Both the position numbers and the translations under genes were made by a program. DNA of 64,000 bases from CADEED01 sp035765415 (GTDB taxonomy: Bacteria; Pseudomonadota; Gammaproteobacteria; Steroidobacterales; Steroidobacteraceae), in NCBI GenBank assembly GCA_035765415.1, contig DASTXR010000133.1, forward strand, positions 1 through 64,000. Reading direction: 5' to 3'. Of the stretch, positions 51,726-62,929 are shown piece after piece (the first letter of the stretch is position 1; each line of letters opens with the position of its first letter). The notes beneath the pieces are model-generated. The model had not been told where the DNA came from, ran no database searches, and saw nothing but the letters and a program-made list of their open reading frames with translations.

Positions 51726-53038
51726 CACGTGGCGGCGGTAACGCCGTCGTCTAGCGCCGGCAGGACTCCGGTCTCGCCTTCCAGGCGCGCCACGATCACC
51801 GTGCAGGCGGCATCGGCCAGCACGTTGATGGCAGTGCGGCACATGTCGAGGATGCGATCGAACACCAGCAGCACGCCGATGGCTTCGGCTGGCAGGCCGA
51901 CGGCGCCAAGGATGATGGCAATGCCCACGAGCGACGCGGCCGGAATTCCGGCGATGCCCATCGAGGTGATCAGCGCGAGGATCACCACGGTGAACTGCGT
52001 GGCGAACGACAGGTGCAACCCGTACGCCTGCGCGATGAACATCGCGGCAGCACACTCGTACAACGCGCTGCCGGCGTGGTTCACGGATGCGCCGAGCGGC
52101 ATGACGAATCCCGCGATGCGCTCGGACACCTTGGCGCGCTTTTCGAGGCATTGAAGCGATAGCGGCAGCGTCGCCGAGGACGAAGCGGTGGAGAACGCCG
52201 TGAGCAACGCGGGAGCCATGGCCGGATAGAGCCGCCATGGGTTCACGCGCGCGGCGGTGGCCAGCAATATCGGCAACGCCACGAAGCCGTACAGCGCAAG
52301 GCCGAGCACGACGCAGCCGGCAAAGAGCAACAGCGGACCCGCGCCTTCGAACCCTGAGACGGCGACCACCTTGGCGATGAGCGCGAACACGCCGATGGGC
52401 GCGAGCATCATCACCCAGCCCGTCATGCGCATCATGATCTGGAAGATGCCCTGCCAGAAGCTCATCACCGTTCCCTGGTGAGGCTGCTCGATGCGCGCGA
52501 GGAAAAAGCCGAATATCACCGAGAAGAACACGATCGCCAGCAACTTGGTGTTGACCGCGGCTTCGAGGATGTTGGGCGGCACGATCCCCTTGATGGTGTC
52601 GAGCACGCTGGTATCGGCGCGCGCCTTCACACCCTCGGTGACGGCGGCTGCATCGGCGGTGAGCGCGAGCTTGTCGCCCACGGGCTGGCCGTCTTTCACG
52701 CCGGGCTCGATGAGATTCACGAGAAACAGCGCGATCAGCACCGCGATCAACGTGGTCAGCACGTAGAAGGCCAGCGTCTTGCTGCCGAGGCGGCCGAGGT
52801 CGGGGCCGGAGCCCAGCGCCGCGACGCCGGTGATGACCGAAGCCAGGATCAGCGGCACGATGATCATCTTGAGCAGGTTGATGAACATGGTGCCGACGAG
52901 GTCGAACACCGGCACGAGGTTCAGGCCAAGATCGACGCCGAATTCGCGATATAGCCAGCCGACGATTCCGCCGGCGACCATGGCGATGAGGATCGGCAAT
53001 ACGGGAGCGGGTTTCGAATCCGTGCCGGCCGATCCCAT
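51725..53038 (-). CDS. Dicarboxylate/amino acid:cation symporter (DAACS family)
   Basis: 437 residues with about eight transmembrane helices and re-entrant loops. Family signatures: the Ser-rich hairpin AFSTASSSATLPLSLQCLEK near 285, and TM7 with NHAGSALYECAAAMFIAQAYG near 320, whose NxxGxxxY/E pattern is typical of GltP/DctA proteins. N-terminal GGIVGWLYREFGVDLG. It imports C4-dicarboxylates, glutamate or similar with Na+ or H+. It ends in the palindromic repeat and lies six bases downstream of ppiD's stop on the same strand. Substrate cannot be read. Confidence 0.9.
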   Translation of the reverse strand: MGSAGTDSKPAPVLPILIAMVAGGIVGWLYREFGVDLGLNLVPVFDLVGTMFINLLKMIIVPLILASVITGVAALGSGPDLGRLGSKTLAFYVLTTLIAVLIALFLVNLIEPGVKDGQPVGDKLALTADAAAVTEGVKARADTSVLDTIKGIVPPNILEAAVNTKLLAIVFFSVIFGFFLARIEQPHQGTVMSFWQGIFQIMMRMTGWVMMLAPIGVFALIAKVVAVSGFEGAGPLLLFAGCVVLGLALYGFVALPILLATAARVNPWRLYPAMAPALLTAFSTASSSATLPLSLQCLEKRAKVSERIAGFVMPLGASVNHAGSALYECAAAMFIAQAYGLHLSFATQFTVVILALITSMGIAGIPAASLVGIAIILGAVGLPAEAIGVLLVFDRILDMCRTAINVLADAACTVIVARLEGETGVLPALDDGVTAAT

Positions 53039-53044
53039 CCGGCG

Positions 53045-54949
53045 TTACTCGAAGACGCTCAGATTCTTGGAGATCTTGGCTTTGCGCTTGGCTTCGTTGA
53101 TGTACGCAGCCACTTCACCCTGCGCCGAACGCTGCTGAAGCTGCGTGTTCTGCTGCTGGACCAGCGTCGGGTTGGTCGCGGCGTCACCCGTGCGCGTGCG
53201 CGTCACCACGAAAACCGCGGTGGAACCGTCGTCGAGCGTCGCGGACTTGATGACCGGCTTTTCGGTCGGACGCGGCGCTTCGAAGATGGCGGTGCGCAGC
53301 GCGGCGGGAATGGACGGATCGCCGCGGCTCACGAAGCGCGCGGGTTCCGCGCTGACGTTCAGCGTCTTCGCCAGATCCTCGAGTTTTTCGCCGGCGGTGA
53401 CTTTCGCGAGCGCGGCTTCAGCCGCGGCCTTCGCGGCCGCCACGCCACGCTCCTGCTTGAGCAGGGCTACGATGTCGTCGCGCACTGCGTCCAGCGGTTT
53501 GACGGCGGCTTTCTTGTGCGACACGACCTTGACCACCACGAGACGGTCGTCGCCCAGACCCACGGGTCCGCCGATTTTCCCCTGGTTGAGCGTGGCGTCG
53601 CTGAACACGGTCTGCTGCAGGTCGACGCTCGAGCCGAGAGGCTCGGCACCGCCGCCTCGCAGGAATTCGGGCACGGAGCCGCGCGTCAGTTCCAGGTCCT
53701 TCGCGAGCTGGTCTATGTCGGTGGCGCCCTTCTCGAGCCTGGCGGCCAGGGCTTCCTGCCGCTCGCCGAACAGTTCCGCGGCGCGGTCCTGGCGATACTG
53801 GGAATCGAGCTCGGCCCGCACATCGGCGAACGGCTTGGCCTCGCCCGCCTGGATCTGCTCGAGCTTGAGGATGTGGTATCCGAACTGCGATTTGACCGGC
53901 TCGGAAACATCGCCGACGTTCATCGCGAACAGTGTGTCGCCGAGCGGTCCCGGAAAGTCCTGCTTCTGCACGAAGCCGAGATCGCCGCCGTCATTCGCGG
54001 TGGCGTCGTTCGAATATTTCTTGGCGAGCTCGGCGAAGTCCTTGCCGGCGCGCGCTTCGGCGGCCACGGTCTGCGCCTGCTTGAGGGCGCCCGCGTCGTC
54101 ATCGTTGGTCACGGAGATGACGATGTGCCGCGCACGGCGCCTTTCGTCGAGCACGTACATGCCGCGATTTTCGTCATAGAGCTTCTGCAGATCGGCTTCG
54201 GTCGGCGCCACCTGCGTGGCAAGCTGCTCCAGGCGCAGCTCGGCGAACTCCAGCGCCACCGATTCGGTGCTCATGAAGCGATCGCCATTCTTGTCGTAGT
54301 AGGCCTTGATGGCCGCATCGTCGACGGGATCGGCGCCGGCGAACTTGTCGGCGTCGAACTGCGCGAATTGCACTTCGCGCTCTTCGTTTTCGAGATTGAA
54401 CAGGCGCTGCTTTTCGCCGCTCGTGAGGAAATAGGAGCCGCCGATGCCCTGCTGCAACTGGTTGATCAACAGTTCCGAGCGTGTCTCCGCGAAGAACTCC
54501 GCTTCGGAGCGGCTGTTCTGCGCCAGGACCGCGCGCGCAGTGGCGACGTCGAACTTGCCGTCCGGCCCCTGGAAACTGGGGATCTTCTGGAATTCGGCCA
54601 GCACCTTGGCGTCGCTGACGCGGTAATGCCCGTCGTTCAGCCGCTTTTCGACGAGCTTGCGCAGCACCAGGCCGTCGAGAATGTTCTGCTGCATCGCCAC
54701 GCGTTGTTCGGGAGGAATGTCCGTGCCGAACTGCCGTGCCCAGCGCGCCTGTGTTTCACTCCAGGCGCGAGTCGCTTCTTCCGCGGGAATCTTGATGCCA
54801 TTCACTTCGGCGGCCGTCGTGCCCGACATGCCGCTGAAATCGAGTGCACCCGAGCCGCCCCAGAATACGAACGTGAGGCCAATGGCACCGAGCACGAGCC
54901 AGGCGAGCCATTTCTGGCCTTGGAGGCCATCGCGAATACGCTGCAGCAT
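53045..54949 (-). CDS. ppiD: Periplasmic folding chaperone/peptidyl-prolyl isomerase PpiD
   Basis: 634 residues. N-terminal membrane anchor KWLAWLVLGAIGLTFVFWGG near residues 14-33, then a SurA_N-like chaperone domain (SETQARWARQFGTDIPPEQ, NLENEEREVQFAQF) and a parvulin domain near 265-360 (RARHIVISV, FAELAKKYSNDATANDGGDLG, FGYHILKLEQI). Length is close to the usual 620-640. Anchored in the inner membrane, it assists folding of exported proteins at the Sec translocon. The gene lies after lon and tRNA genes as in many Gammaproteobacteria. The hupB gene often seen between lon and ppiD is absent here. Confidence 0.94.
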   Translation of the reverse strand: MLQRIRDGLQGQKWLAWLVLGAIGLTFVFWGGSGALDFSGMSGTTAAEVNGIKIPAEEATRAWSETQARWARQFGTDIPPEQRVAMQQNILDGLVLRKLVEKRLNDGHYRVSDAKVLAEFQKIPSFQGPDGKFDVATARAVLAQNSRSEAEFFAETRSELLINQLQQGIGGSYFLTSGEKQRLFNLENEEREVQFAQFDADKFAGADPVDDAAIKAYYDKNGDRFMSTESVALEFAELRLEQLATQVAPTEADLQKLYDENRGMYVLDERRRARHIVISVTNDDDAGALKQAQTVAAEARAGKDFAELAKKYSNDATANDGGDLGFVQKQDFPGPLGDTLFAMNVGDVSEPVKSQFGYHILKLEQIQAGEAKPFADVRAELDSQYRQDRAAELFGERQEALAARLEKGATDIDQLAKDLELTRGSVPEFLRGGGAEPLGSSVDLQQTVFSDATLNQGKIGGPVGLGDDRLVVVKVVSHKKAAVKPLDAVRDDIVALLKQERGVAAAKAAAEAALAKVTAGEKLEDLAKTLNVSAEPARFVSRGDPSIPAALRTAIFEAPRPTEKPVIKSATLDDGSTAVFVVTRTRTGDAATNPTLVQQQNTQLQQRSAQGEVAAYINEAKRKAKISKNLSVFE

Positions 54950-54982
54950 TCCTCTTCCTAAAAGACCTGGGTCCTAAAAGAT

Positions 54983-55059
54983 TGGCGGAGCGGACGGGAC
55001 TCGAACCCGCGACCCCCGGCGTGACAGGCCGGTATTCTAACCAACTGAACTACCGCTCC
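54983..55059 (-). tRNA. tRNA-Asp (GTC anticodon)
   Basis: 77 bases including an encoded CCA. Acceptor stem GGAGCGG/CCGCTCC, D-arm GTAGTTCAGTTGGTTAGAA, anticodon loop CTGTCAC (anticodon GTC), T-arm with GGTTCGAGTCC. All stems pair. It lies 33 bases upstream of ppiD's start on the same strand. Confidence 0.95.
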
Positions 55060-55068
55060 AATTTTTGA

Positions 55069-55135
55069 TGGGTGCTGAGGGTGTCGGCCCTCGACCCTCG
55101 CCTTGTACTGGCGATCCCTTGCCGACGCGCACCAG
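55069..55135 (-). pseudogene. Decayed tRNA-Val (TAC), pseudo-tRNA
   Basis: Clearly related to the tRNA-Val at 57895-57969 and in the same orientation. Identical blocks: the 3' acceptor and T-stem segment (14 bases TGGGTGCTGAGGGT on the + strand) and the CGACCCTCGCC block of the anticodon/variable region. The anticodon stem and TAC remain, but the T-loop lacks TTC (CCGACA instead), the acceptor 5' half no longer pairs well, the D-arm is shortened, and the 3' end reads TCA rather than CCA. Probably inactive. Confidence 0.75.
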
Positions 55136-55204
55136 GGCAGGCGTCGGAAGGGCGCGAAGTTTAGCAGAGAATCGGAAAAGTACAGGCGAGATGCATTACC
55201 CGTT

Positions 55205-56275
55205 CTAGCGATCGATTATCCGCGCCACTTCCCGGGCCATGAGGCGATGCGCCGCGGGATTCCAGTGGGCGTCCAGCGGCGACCGATCCAGCGGGCCCAG
55301 GCGGTCCGCGAAATGGCGAGCAAATGTGTCGTAGCTGTCGATCACGTGGATGCCTGATTGCGCCGCGAGCTCCTGGAGCCGGTCGTTGGCCCGGGCCGCC
55401 CGGGTCAGGCATTTCCGGGCTTCATCCCGGGTTTTCCCGGCATAGATCGCCTTGCGGTCCGAGTCGAAGATCAGGATCACGCGCCCGGGCGGAAGCCCGA
55501 GCGCCGGTGGCAGTTCGCGCGCAAACGCCTCGAGCAGCGTCTCGTCGTCCTTTGACAGAACCTCGTTGTGGCAAGGGCTGGCGCCTTCCGCGACCACCGC
55601 GCCGCGCCGCAGCTGGATGAGCTCGCCGGGACGCACGGAAAGATTGCCGCGCGAGTAGCGGATCAACGCCACGGTCCGCAACCACTTGCTCAATGCCGAC
55701 CGATGGATCTCCGGCACCAGCTTCACCGGCGGCGATTGGCCGGGCTGCCACTTGAAGTAGCCCGGGCCGGCGGAAAAGCCGCGCGTGAAGTCGCCCATCG
55801 TGATCACGACCACCGCCCATTGCGGCGAAAAGTCCCGCCGTACCAGCGGTGCGATGCCTAGATAGTCGGGCATCTCGGCGCCCGCGGAACCGAAATTGAG
55901 CACCGTCCGCGGGGTCTTCAGGTAGTCGTTGAGCGATCCCTGCAGCGTGTCGTCGTAGTCGTTCATCTGCGCTTCCACGTAGCTGTCGCCGAACACCGCG
56001 ATGGCGTCGCCGGTGCCCGGCTCGTAGTCGAACGGCGCGACATAGCCGTAGTTGTTGATGCGCCCGCGCTGGATGTTCTGCAGGTTCCACCCGGTCGAGT
56101 AGGTGAACGACGAGTGCGGGATCATGGTGTGCACCGGCCACGCGGCCCGCGGATCGGCGGCATAGGTCCCGCTCAGCACCGGCAGCACGCGTAATACCAG
56201 CTCGAGCGCGAGCAGCGCGCCGGCGATCCCGGCCAGGAAAGCCAGCGTGCGCGTGATGAATGAGCTGACAGCCAT
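55205..56275 (-). CDS. SGNH-hydrolase-like protein (AlgJ/AlgX type), with N-terminal anchor
   Basis: 356 residues from ATG 56275, followed by a membrane segment (TLAFLAGIAGALLALELVLRVLPVL). Block I of SGNH hydrolases is AVFGDSYVEAQMNDYDD near 95 (nucleophile Ser in GDS), with an oxyanion-type Gly and Asn further on (NFGSAGAEMPDYLG) and the C-terminal DAHWNPAAH containing the Asp and His of the triad near 340. It lies six bases after the MBOAT gene on the same strand; such pairs O-acetylate polysaccharides in the periplasm (as AlgI with AlgJ/AlgX). It may instead be the partner of an unlinked polysaccharide. Triad from motifs; substrate unknown. Confidence 0.82.
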   Translation of the reverse strand: MAVSSFITRTLAFLAGIAGALLALELVLRVLPVLSGTYAADPRAAWPVHTMIPHSSFTYSTGWNLQNIQRGRINNYGYVAPFDYEPGTGDAIAVFGDSYVEAQMNDYDDTLQGSLNDYLKTPRTVLNFGSAGAEMPDYLGIAPLVRRDFSPQWAVVVITMGDFTRGFSAGPGYFKWQPGQSPPVKLVPEIHRSALSKWLRTVALIRYSRGNLSVRPGELIQLRRGAVVAEGASPCHNEVLSKDDETLLEAFARELPPALGLPPGRVILIFDSDRKAIYAGKTRDEARKCLTRAARANDRLQELAAQSGIHVIDSYDTFARHFADRLGPLDRSPLDAHWNPAAHRLMAREVARIIDR

Positions 56276-56280
56276 GGTAG

Positions 56281-57780
56281 TTAGAAGTTGAAGTAGATGA
56301 ATTCCGCGACCGAGCGCGACGCGGCCGCTATGGCCATGAACACCACGCCGACGCACATCGCCCCCGCCATCCACGCGAGCCGTTCGGGATGGCGCGCGCG
56401 CGCCGCCCTGCGGTCCAGCCACGCGGTCAGGTGTCCGTCGATCAGTTTTTGAGAGTTGCGGCCGAACAGCGCCAGCAACGAGAACAGGACGATCCACGGC
56501 ACCACGCCCTGCGAGTAACCCGCCAGCGACGCGATCGGCAGGCCGCCTTCGCGCAGCCCGAACATGCTGTTCACCATGCCGACGGCAGACGCCAGGTCCA
56601 CGGCGCGGAAGAAGACCCAGCCGACCATCACGCACAGCAACGTCAGCGCGACGCCCGCGCCCCGGCCGATGACCGCACCGACGCCGGAAGCCTTTCCTTG
56701 CCAGCCCAGCTTCTCGCGCAGCCACTGCCACCCGTGATTCACGACCAGGTAGGCGCCGTGCAGGCCGCCCCAGATGACGAAAGTCCACGAAGCGCCATGC
56801 CAGAGGCCGCCCAGGAGCATCGTCAACATGAGATTCACGTAGCGCCGCGCGCGGCCGTACCGGTTGCCGCCGAGCGGCACGTAGAGGTAGTCACGCAGGA
56901 ATCGCGACAGCGTCATGTGCCAGCGGCGCCAGAACTCGGAGATGTTCCAGGCCTGGTAGGGCGAATTGAAGTTGTAAGGCAGACGCACGCCGATGAGCAG
57001 GCTCAGGCCCACCGCCATGTCCGAATATCCCGAGAAATCGAAATAGATCTGCAGCGTGTAGGCGGTGACGCCGAGCCAGGCCGCGGAAGCCGTGAGCGGC
57101 ACATCCGCGCCGGCGCCGAAGACCATGTTGGCCACGGGAGCGACGCTGTCGGCGATCAACACCTTCTTCGCGAGGCCCATGAGCAGGAACGCAAGCCCTA
57201 TGACGAAGTTGCGAAGATAGGGCCGATAGATTTCCGCGTTGCGGAACTGCGGCATCATCTCCGCGTGATGCAGGACCGGGCCGGCGATCAGGTGGGGAAA
57301 ATACGTGACGAACAGCGCGTAGTGGATCGGATTGCGCTCCACCACCTTGCCGGCGTGTACGTCCACGAGATAGGCGATCTGCGTGAACGTGAAGAACGAG
57401 ATGCCGAGCGGCAACACCACACCGAGCAGCGGAATGTCGGCGCCAGACGCTTCGGCGACGGTGCGCAGGAAGAAATCCGCGTATTTGAAGTAGGCCAGCG
57501 TGGCCAGGTTGATGGCGATGGCGACGATCAGCAGCGCCGGGGCCGATGGCTTGCCGCCAGCCCTCGCACGCAGTATGCACTCGCCGAACGCGTAGTTGAC
57601 GGCGATGGAGATCACCAGCAGCAGCGTGTGCTCGATGCGCCAGTATCCGTAGAAAACCAGCGACGCCACGGCCAGCCAGGTGGCAGCGGCCGCCCTGCCG
57701 GCGAAACGCGCAAGCGCGAAGAACACCAGCAGCGTGATCGGCAAAAAAACGAACAGGAATTCGCCGCTGGTGAACAGCAA
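56281..57780 (-). CDS. MBOAT-family membrane O-acyltransferase (AlgI-like)
   Basis: 499 residues from TTG 57780, the best fit to the family's LLFTSGEFLFVFLPITLLVFF opening (no clear SD). About ten transmembrane helices. Typical motifs: SFFTFTQIAYLVDVHAG near 125-145, the Asp-containing FSGYSDMAVGLS near 255, FWRRWHMTLSRFLRDYLY near 285 and the invariant His in GGLWHGASWTFVIWGGLHG near 325. It moves acyl groups from the cytoplasm to the periplasm and hands them to the SGNH partner that follows by six bases. The pair is not next to the large polysaccharide locus, but both could act on the same polymer (inferred). Confidence 0.9.
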   Translation of the reverse strand: MLFTSGEFLFVFLPITLLVFFALARFAGRAAAATWLAVASLVFYGYWRIEHTLLLVISIAVNYAFGECILRARAGGKPSAPALLIVAIAINLATLAYFKYADFFLRTVAEASGADIPLLGVVLPLGISFFTFTQIAYLVDVHAGKVVERNPIHYALFVTYFPHLIAGPVLHHAEMMPQFRNAEIYRPYLRNFVIGLAFLLMGLAKKVLIADSVAPVANMVFGAGADVPLTASAAWLGVTAYTLQIYFDFSGYSDMAVGLSLLIGVRLPYNFNSPYQAWNISEFWRRWHMTLSRFLRDYLYVPLGGNRYGRARRYVNLMLTMLLGGLWHGASWTFVIWGGLHGAYLVVNHGWQWLREKLGWQGKASGVGAVIGRGAGVALTLLCVMVGWVFFRAVDLASAVGMVNSMFGLREGGLPIASLAGYSQGVVPWIVLFSLLALFGRNSQKLIDGHLTAWLDRRAARARHPERLAWMAGAMCVGVVFMAIAAASRSVAEFIYFNF

Positions 57781-57894
57781 ACGTTGGGCCCGCGCAACTA
57801 GCTACTGGGCCGCCACTATGCCGGTGGGCGGGTAACGAGAAATCTGAAGTTGGTGTAAGGACAGTCCTACCGGCACCACCAGCCCATGCAGGGA

Positions 57895-57969
57895 TGGTGG
57901 GTGCTGAGGGTTTCGAACCCCCGACCCTCGCCGTGTAAAGGCGACGCTCTACCGCTGAGCTAAGCACCC
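57895..57969 (-). tRNA. tRNA-Val (TAC anticodon)
   Basis: 75 bases with CCA encoded. Acceptor GGGTGCT/AGCACCC, D-arm TAGCTCAGCGGTAGAGC, anticodon loop TTTACAC (anticodon TAC) in a CGCC/GGCG stem, T-arm GGTTCGAAACC. All stems pair. It lies upstream of the MBOAT gene on the same strand and faces a decayed copy at 55069. Confidence 0.95.
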
Positions 57970-57978
57970 ATCCCGATC

Positions 57979-58011
57979 GGGAGGCGGCCGCAGTCTATGC
58001 GGCCGCCTCCC
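57979..58011. terminator. Strong symmetric hairpin between lon and tRNA-Val
   Basis: GGGAGGCGGCCGCA (57979-57992) and TGCGGCCGCCTCCC (57998-58011) form a perfect 14-bp stem with a 5-base loop. On the - strand it follows the lon stop by about 70 bases and precedes the tRNA. No T-run on either side, so it may be a terminator helper or a transcript-end barrier rather than a classic intrinsic terminator. Confidence 0.5.
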
Positions 58012-58079
58012 ACTACGAAAGTGTCCAACAACTCACGGACCCGGGCTTCGGCCGGGATCGAATTCCGGGCGCAGCCCGT

Positions 58080-60566
<2,487 letters not shown>

Positions 60567-60643
60567 GCGTGAGTCCTCAACGCACCGGCGACGCGGCAAA
60601 ATGCAGCGCGCCGTGGCTGTATTTAGTCAAAGTGTAGCGCGGG

Positions 60644-60671
60644 AGATGGGGCTGCGCGGGAGCGTTTCAAC
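60644..60671 (-). promoter_or_regulatory. Sigma-32-like heat-shock promoter of lon
   Basis: On the - strand GTTGAAA (60665-60671), 13 bases, then CCCCATCT (60644-60651): a close match to the heat-shock consensus CTTGAAA-N13-15-CCCCATNT. About 75 bases upstream of the lon start. Heat-shock control of lon is known in E. coli; here it is inferred from the match. Confidence 0.65.
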
Positions 60672-60718
60672 GCTTGCGACGCAGTTCCCGATTCGGCGGC
60701 AGGAGAAACGGCAGAAAG

Positions 60719-60742
60719 ATGCCGGTGTGAAAACACCGGCAT
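60719..60742 (-). terminator. Terminator hairpin after clpX
   Basis: ATGCCGGTGT and ACACCGGCAT form a perfect 10-bp stem with a 4-base loop, about 50 bases after the clpX stop. It is followed in the clpX direction by CTTTCT, a short T-rich stretch. Would separate clpX from lon transcription. Confidence 0.55.
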
Positions 60743-60790
60743 GCATGGTCTTGTTCAGCGGGAATTCAGCTTCCGGAACGAGCTTTTGCC

Positions 60791-62110
60791 CTAGCTCAAA
60801 CCCGCGCCGGACACGCGGCGCGGTGCCGCATCGTCGGTGGTCGCGGTGTCGGACTTGTAGACGATATAGGGCTTTTGATGCCCTTCGATCACCGTATCGT
60901 CGACGACGACCTTCGAGACGTTCTTCATCGACGGCAGGTCGTACATGGTGTCGAGCAGCACGTTCTCGAGGATGGTGCGCAGACCGCGGGCGCCGGTCTT
61001 GCGCTGCATGGCCTTCTGCGCCACCGCCGACAACGCTTCGTCGCGGAACTCGAGCTCGGCGCCTTCCATGTCGAACAGGCGGCGATACTGCTTCGTGAGG
61101 GCGTTCTTCGGCTCGGTGAGGATGGAGATGAGCGCCTTCTCGTCGAGCTCTTCCAGCGTGGCAACCACCGGGAGGCGGCCGACGAACTCGGGGATGAGGC
61201 CGTACTTGATGAGGTCTTCCGGCTCGACTTCCTTGAAGATGTCGGTGCCGTGCGGGCGCGTGTTCACGTCGCGCACTTCGGAGGTGAAGCCGATGCCGCC
61301 CTTCTGGGTACGGTTCATCACGATCTTTTCGAGACCGGCGAACGCGCCACCGCAGATGAAGAGGATGTTCGAAGTGTCGACCTGCAGGAATTCCTGCTGC
61401 GGATGCTTGCGACCGCCCTGCGGCGGCACCGAGGCGATGGTGCCCTCGATGGGCTTGAGCAGCGCCTGCTGCACGCCTTCGCCCGACACGTCACGCGTGA
61501 TGGACGGGTTGTCGGACTTGCGGGAAATCTTGTCGATTTCGTCGATGTAGACGATGCCCGTCTGCGCTTTCTCGACATCGTAGTCGCACTTCTGCAGCAG
61601 CTTCTGGATGATGTTCTCGACGTCTTCACCCACGTAACCGGCCTCGGTCAGCGTGGTCGCGTCGGCGATCGTGAACGGAACGTTGAGCAACCGCGCGAGA
61701 GTCTCCGCGAGCAAGGTCTTGCCGCAACCGGTGGGGCCGATCAGCAGGATGTTGCTCTTGGAAATCTCGACATCGTCCTTGCCGCGGCCGGCGGTGCCGC
61801 CACGGGTCTGCAAACGCTTGTAGTGGTTGTACACCGCGACCGAGAGCGTCTTCTTCGCGCGCTCCTGGCCAATGACGTATTCGTCGAGAACCTTCTTGAT
61901 CTCGGACGGCTTGGGAAGTTTGTCGCGCGCGCGCTCGGCGCGGTCTTCGAGCTCTTCACGGATGATGTCGTTGCAGAGCTCGACGCATTCGTCGCAGACA
62001 AAAACCGACGGACCGGCAATCAGCTTGCGAACTTCGTGCTGACTCTTGCCGCAGAAGGAGCAGTACAACAATTTGCCATCGTCGTGCCGTCCGCGAGTGT
62101 CCTCGGTCAT
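60791..62110 (-). CDS. clpX: ClpXP protease, ATP-binding subunit ClpX
   Basis: 439 residues from ATG 62110, with GGAG five bases upstream (a longer frame to 62170 looks spurious). Unfoldase that feeds ClpP. N-terminal zinc-binding domain: CSFCGKSQ then CDECVELC. AAA+ core: Walker A GPTGCGKTLLAETLARLL near 125, pore-loop-like EAGYVGEDVEN near 155, Walker B VYIDEIDKISRKSDN near 190, and the IGF-containing ClpP loop, here GGIGFTSEV near 268. C-terminal KTGARGLRTILENVLLD. It lies after clpP in the usual order. A promoter-like pair lies at 62161-62190. Confidence 0.97.
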   Translation of the reverse strand: MTEDTRGRHDDGKLLYCSFCGKSQHEVRKLIAGPSVFVCDECVELCNDIIREELEDRAERARDKLPKPSEIKKVLDEYVIGQERAKKTLSVAVYNHYKRLQTRGGTAGRGKDDVEISKSNILLIGPTGCGKTLLAETLARLLNVPFTIADATTLTEAGYVGEDVENIIQKLLQKCDYDVEKAQTGIVYIDEIDKISRKSDNPSITRDVSGEGVQQALLKPIEGTIASVPPQGGRKHPQQEFLQVDTSNILFICGGAFAGLEKIVMNRTQKGGIGFTSEVRDVNTRPHGTDIFKEVEPEDLIKYGLIPEFVGRLPVVATLEELDEKALISILTEPKNALTKQYRRLFDMEGAELEFRDEALSAVAQKAMQRKTGARGLRTILENVLLDTMYDLPSMKNVSKVVVDDTVIEGHQKPYIVYKSDTATTDDAAPRRVSGAGLS

Positions 62111-62160
62111 CGTCGCTCCGTGTAACGCTCGTGGGCGCATGCGCTCGAGCTTTGGGAATC

Positions 62161-62190
62161 TATATATCACGCCTCTTCCGCGGAACCCAA
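62161..62190 (-). promoter_or_regulatory. Candidate sigma-70 promoter of clpX
   Basis: On the - strand TTGGGT (62185-62190), 18-base spacer, then TATATA (62161-62166) preceded by TGA, an extended -10. It lies 50 bases upstream of clpX in the 177-bp clpP-clpX gap. The rest of the gap shows no other clear signal. Confidence 0.4.
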
Positions 62191-62287
62191 GGGGCTCGCT
62201 GGCGGAAGCCGTTGTTTATACGGGATTTGTCGAGAACTGCGAGGCGGCTCGCAAATGCCGGCCGCACATGACCGATAACGGGAAACT

Positions 62288-62911
62288 TTAGGACGCGGGC
62301 GGTGTAGGAGTGGCGACTCGTTTGTCGAGCAACTTATCTACAAGCCCGTAAGCAACCGCCTCAGTCGGGCTCATGAAATTGTCGCGTTCGGAATCCTGCT
62401 TGATCTTGTCCACGGTCTGGCCCGTGTGTCGCGCCAGGATCTCGTTCAAGCGCTCGCGAATCTTGAGGATTTCCTGGGCCTGGATGTGGATATCGCTGGC
62501 CTGGCCCTGATAACCGCCCGACGGCTGGTGAATCATGGCGCGCGAATTCGGCAGCATGAAGCGTTTGCCCTTGGCGCCACCGGCGAGCAGGACCGCCCCC
62601 ATGGAGGCCGCCATGCCGATGCAGATGGTGCTGACGTCGGGCTTGATGAACTGCATGGTGTCGTAGATGGCCAGGCCCGCGCTCACCGACCCGCCCGGCG
62701 AATTGATGTACAGCGCGATGTCCTTCTCGGGGTTCTCCGACTCGAGGAACAGGAGCTGCGCGACGATGACATTGGCCATGTAGTCCTCGACCGGACCCAC
62801 GGCGAACACCACGCGCTCCTTGAGCAGGCGCGAATAGATGTCGTACGAGCGCTCACCGCGAGCGGTCTGCTCCACGACAATCGGCACCAGGTTCAATGCG
62901 CGTTCATTCAT
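62288..62911 (-). CDS. clpP: ATP-dependent Clp protease proteolytic subunit
   Basis: 207 residues, normal length. Start ATG 62911 follows AGGAG at 7 bases. Serine protease ring that degrades substrates delivered by ClpX. Catalytic triad visible: Ser in GMAASMGAVLLAGG near 105, His in RAMIHQPSGG near 130, Asp in SERDNFMSPTEA near 179. N-terminal LVPIVVEQTARGERSYDIYSRLL is typical. It lies 18 bp after tig on the same strand. Confidence 0.97.
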   Translation of the reverse strand: MNERALNLVPIVVEQTARGERSYDIYSRLLKERVVFAVGPVEDYMANVIVAQLLFLESENPEKDIALYINSPGGSVSAGLAIYDTMQFIKPDVSTICIGMAASMGAVLLAGGAKGKRFMLPNSRAMIHQPSGGYQGQASDIHIQAQEILKIRERLNEILARHTGQTVDKIKQDSERDNFMSPTEAVAYGLVDKLLDKRVATPTPPAS

Positions 62912-62929
62912 CGTCTTCTCCTAATTGCT

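Noticed and set aside
57979..58011. The 14-bp hairpin as a classic Rho-independent terminator
   Set aside because: The stem is perfect but there is no T-run on either side, so I list it only as a terminator-like structure.
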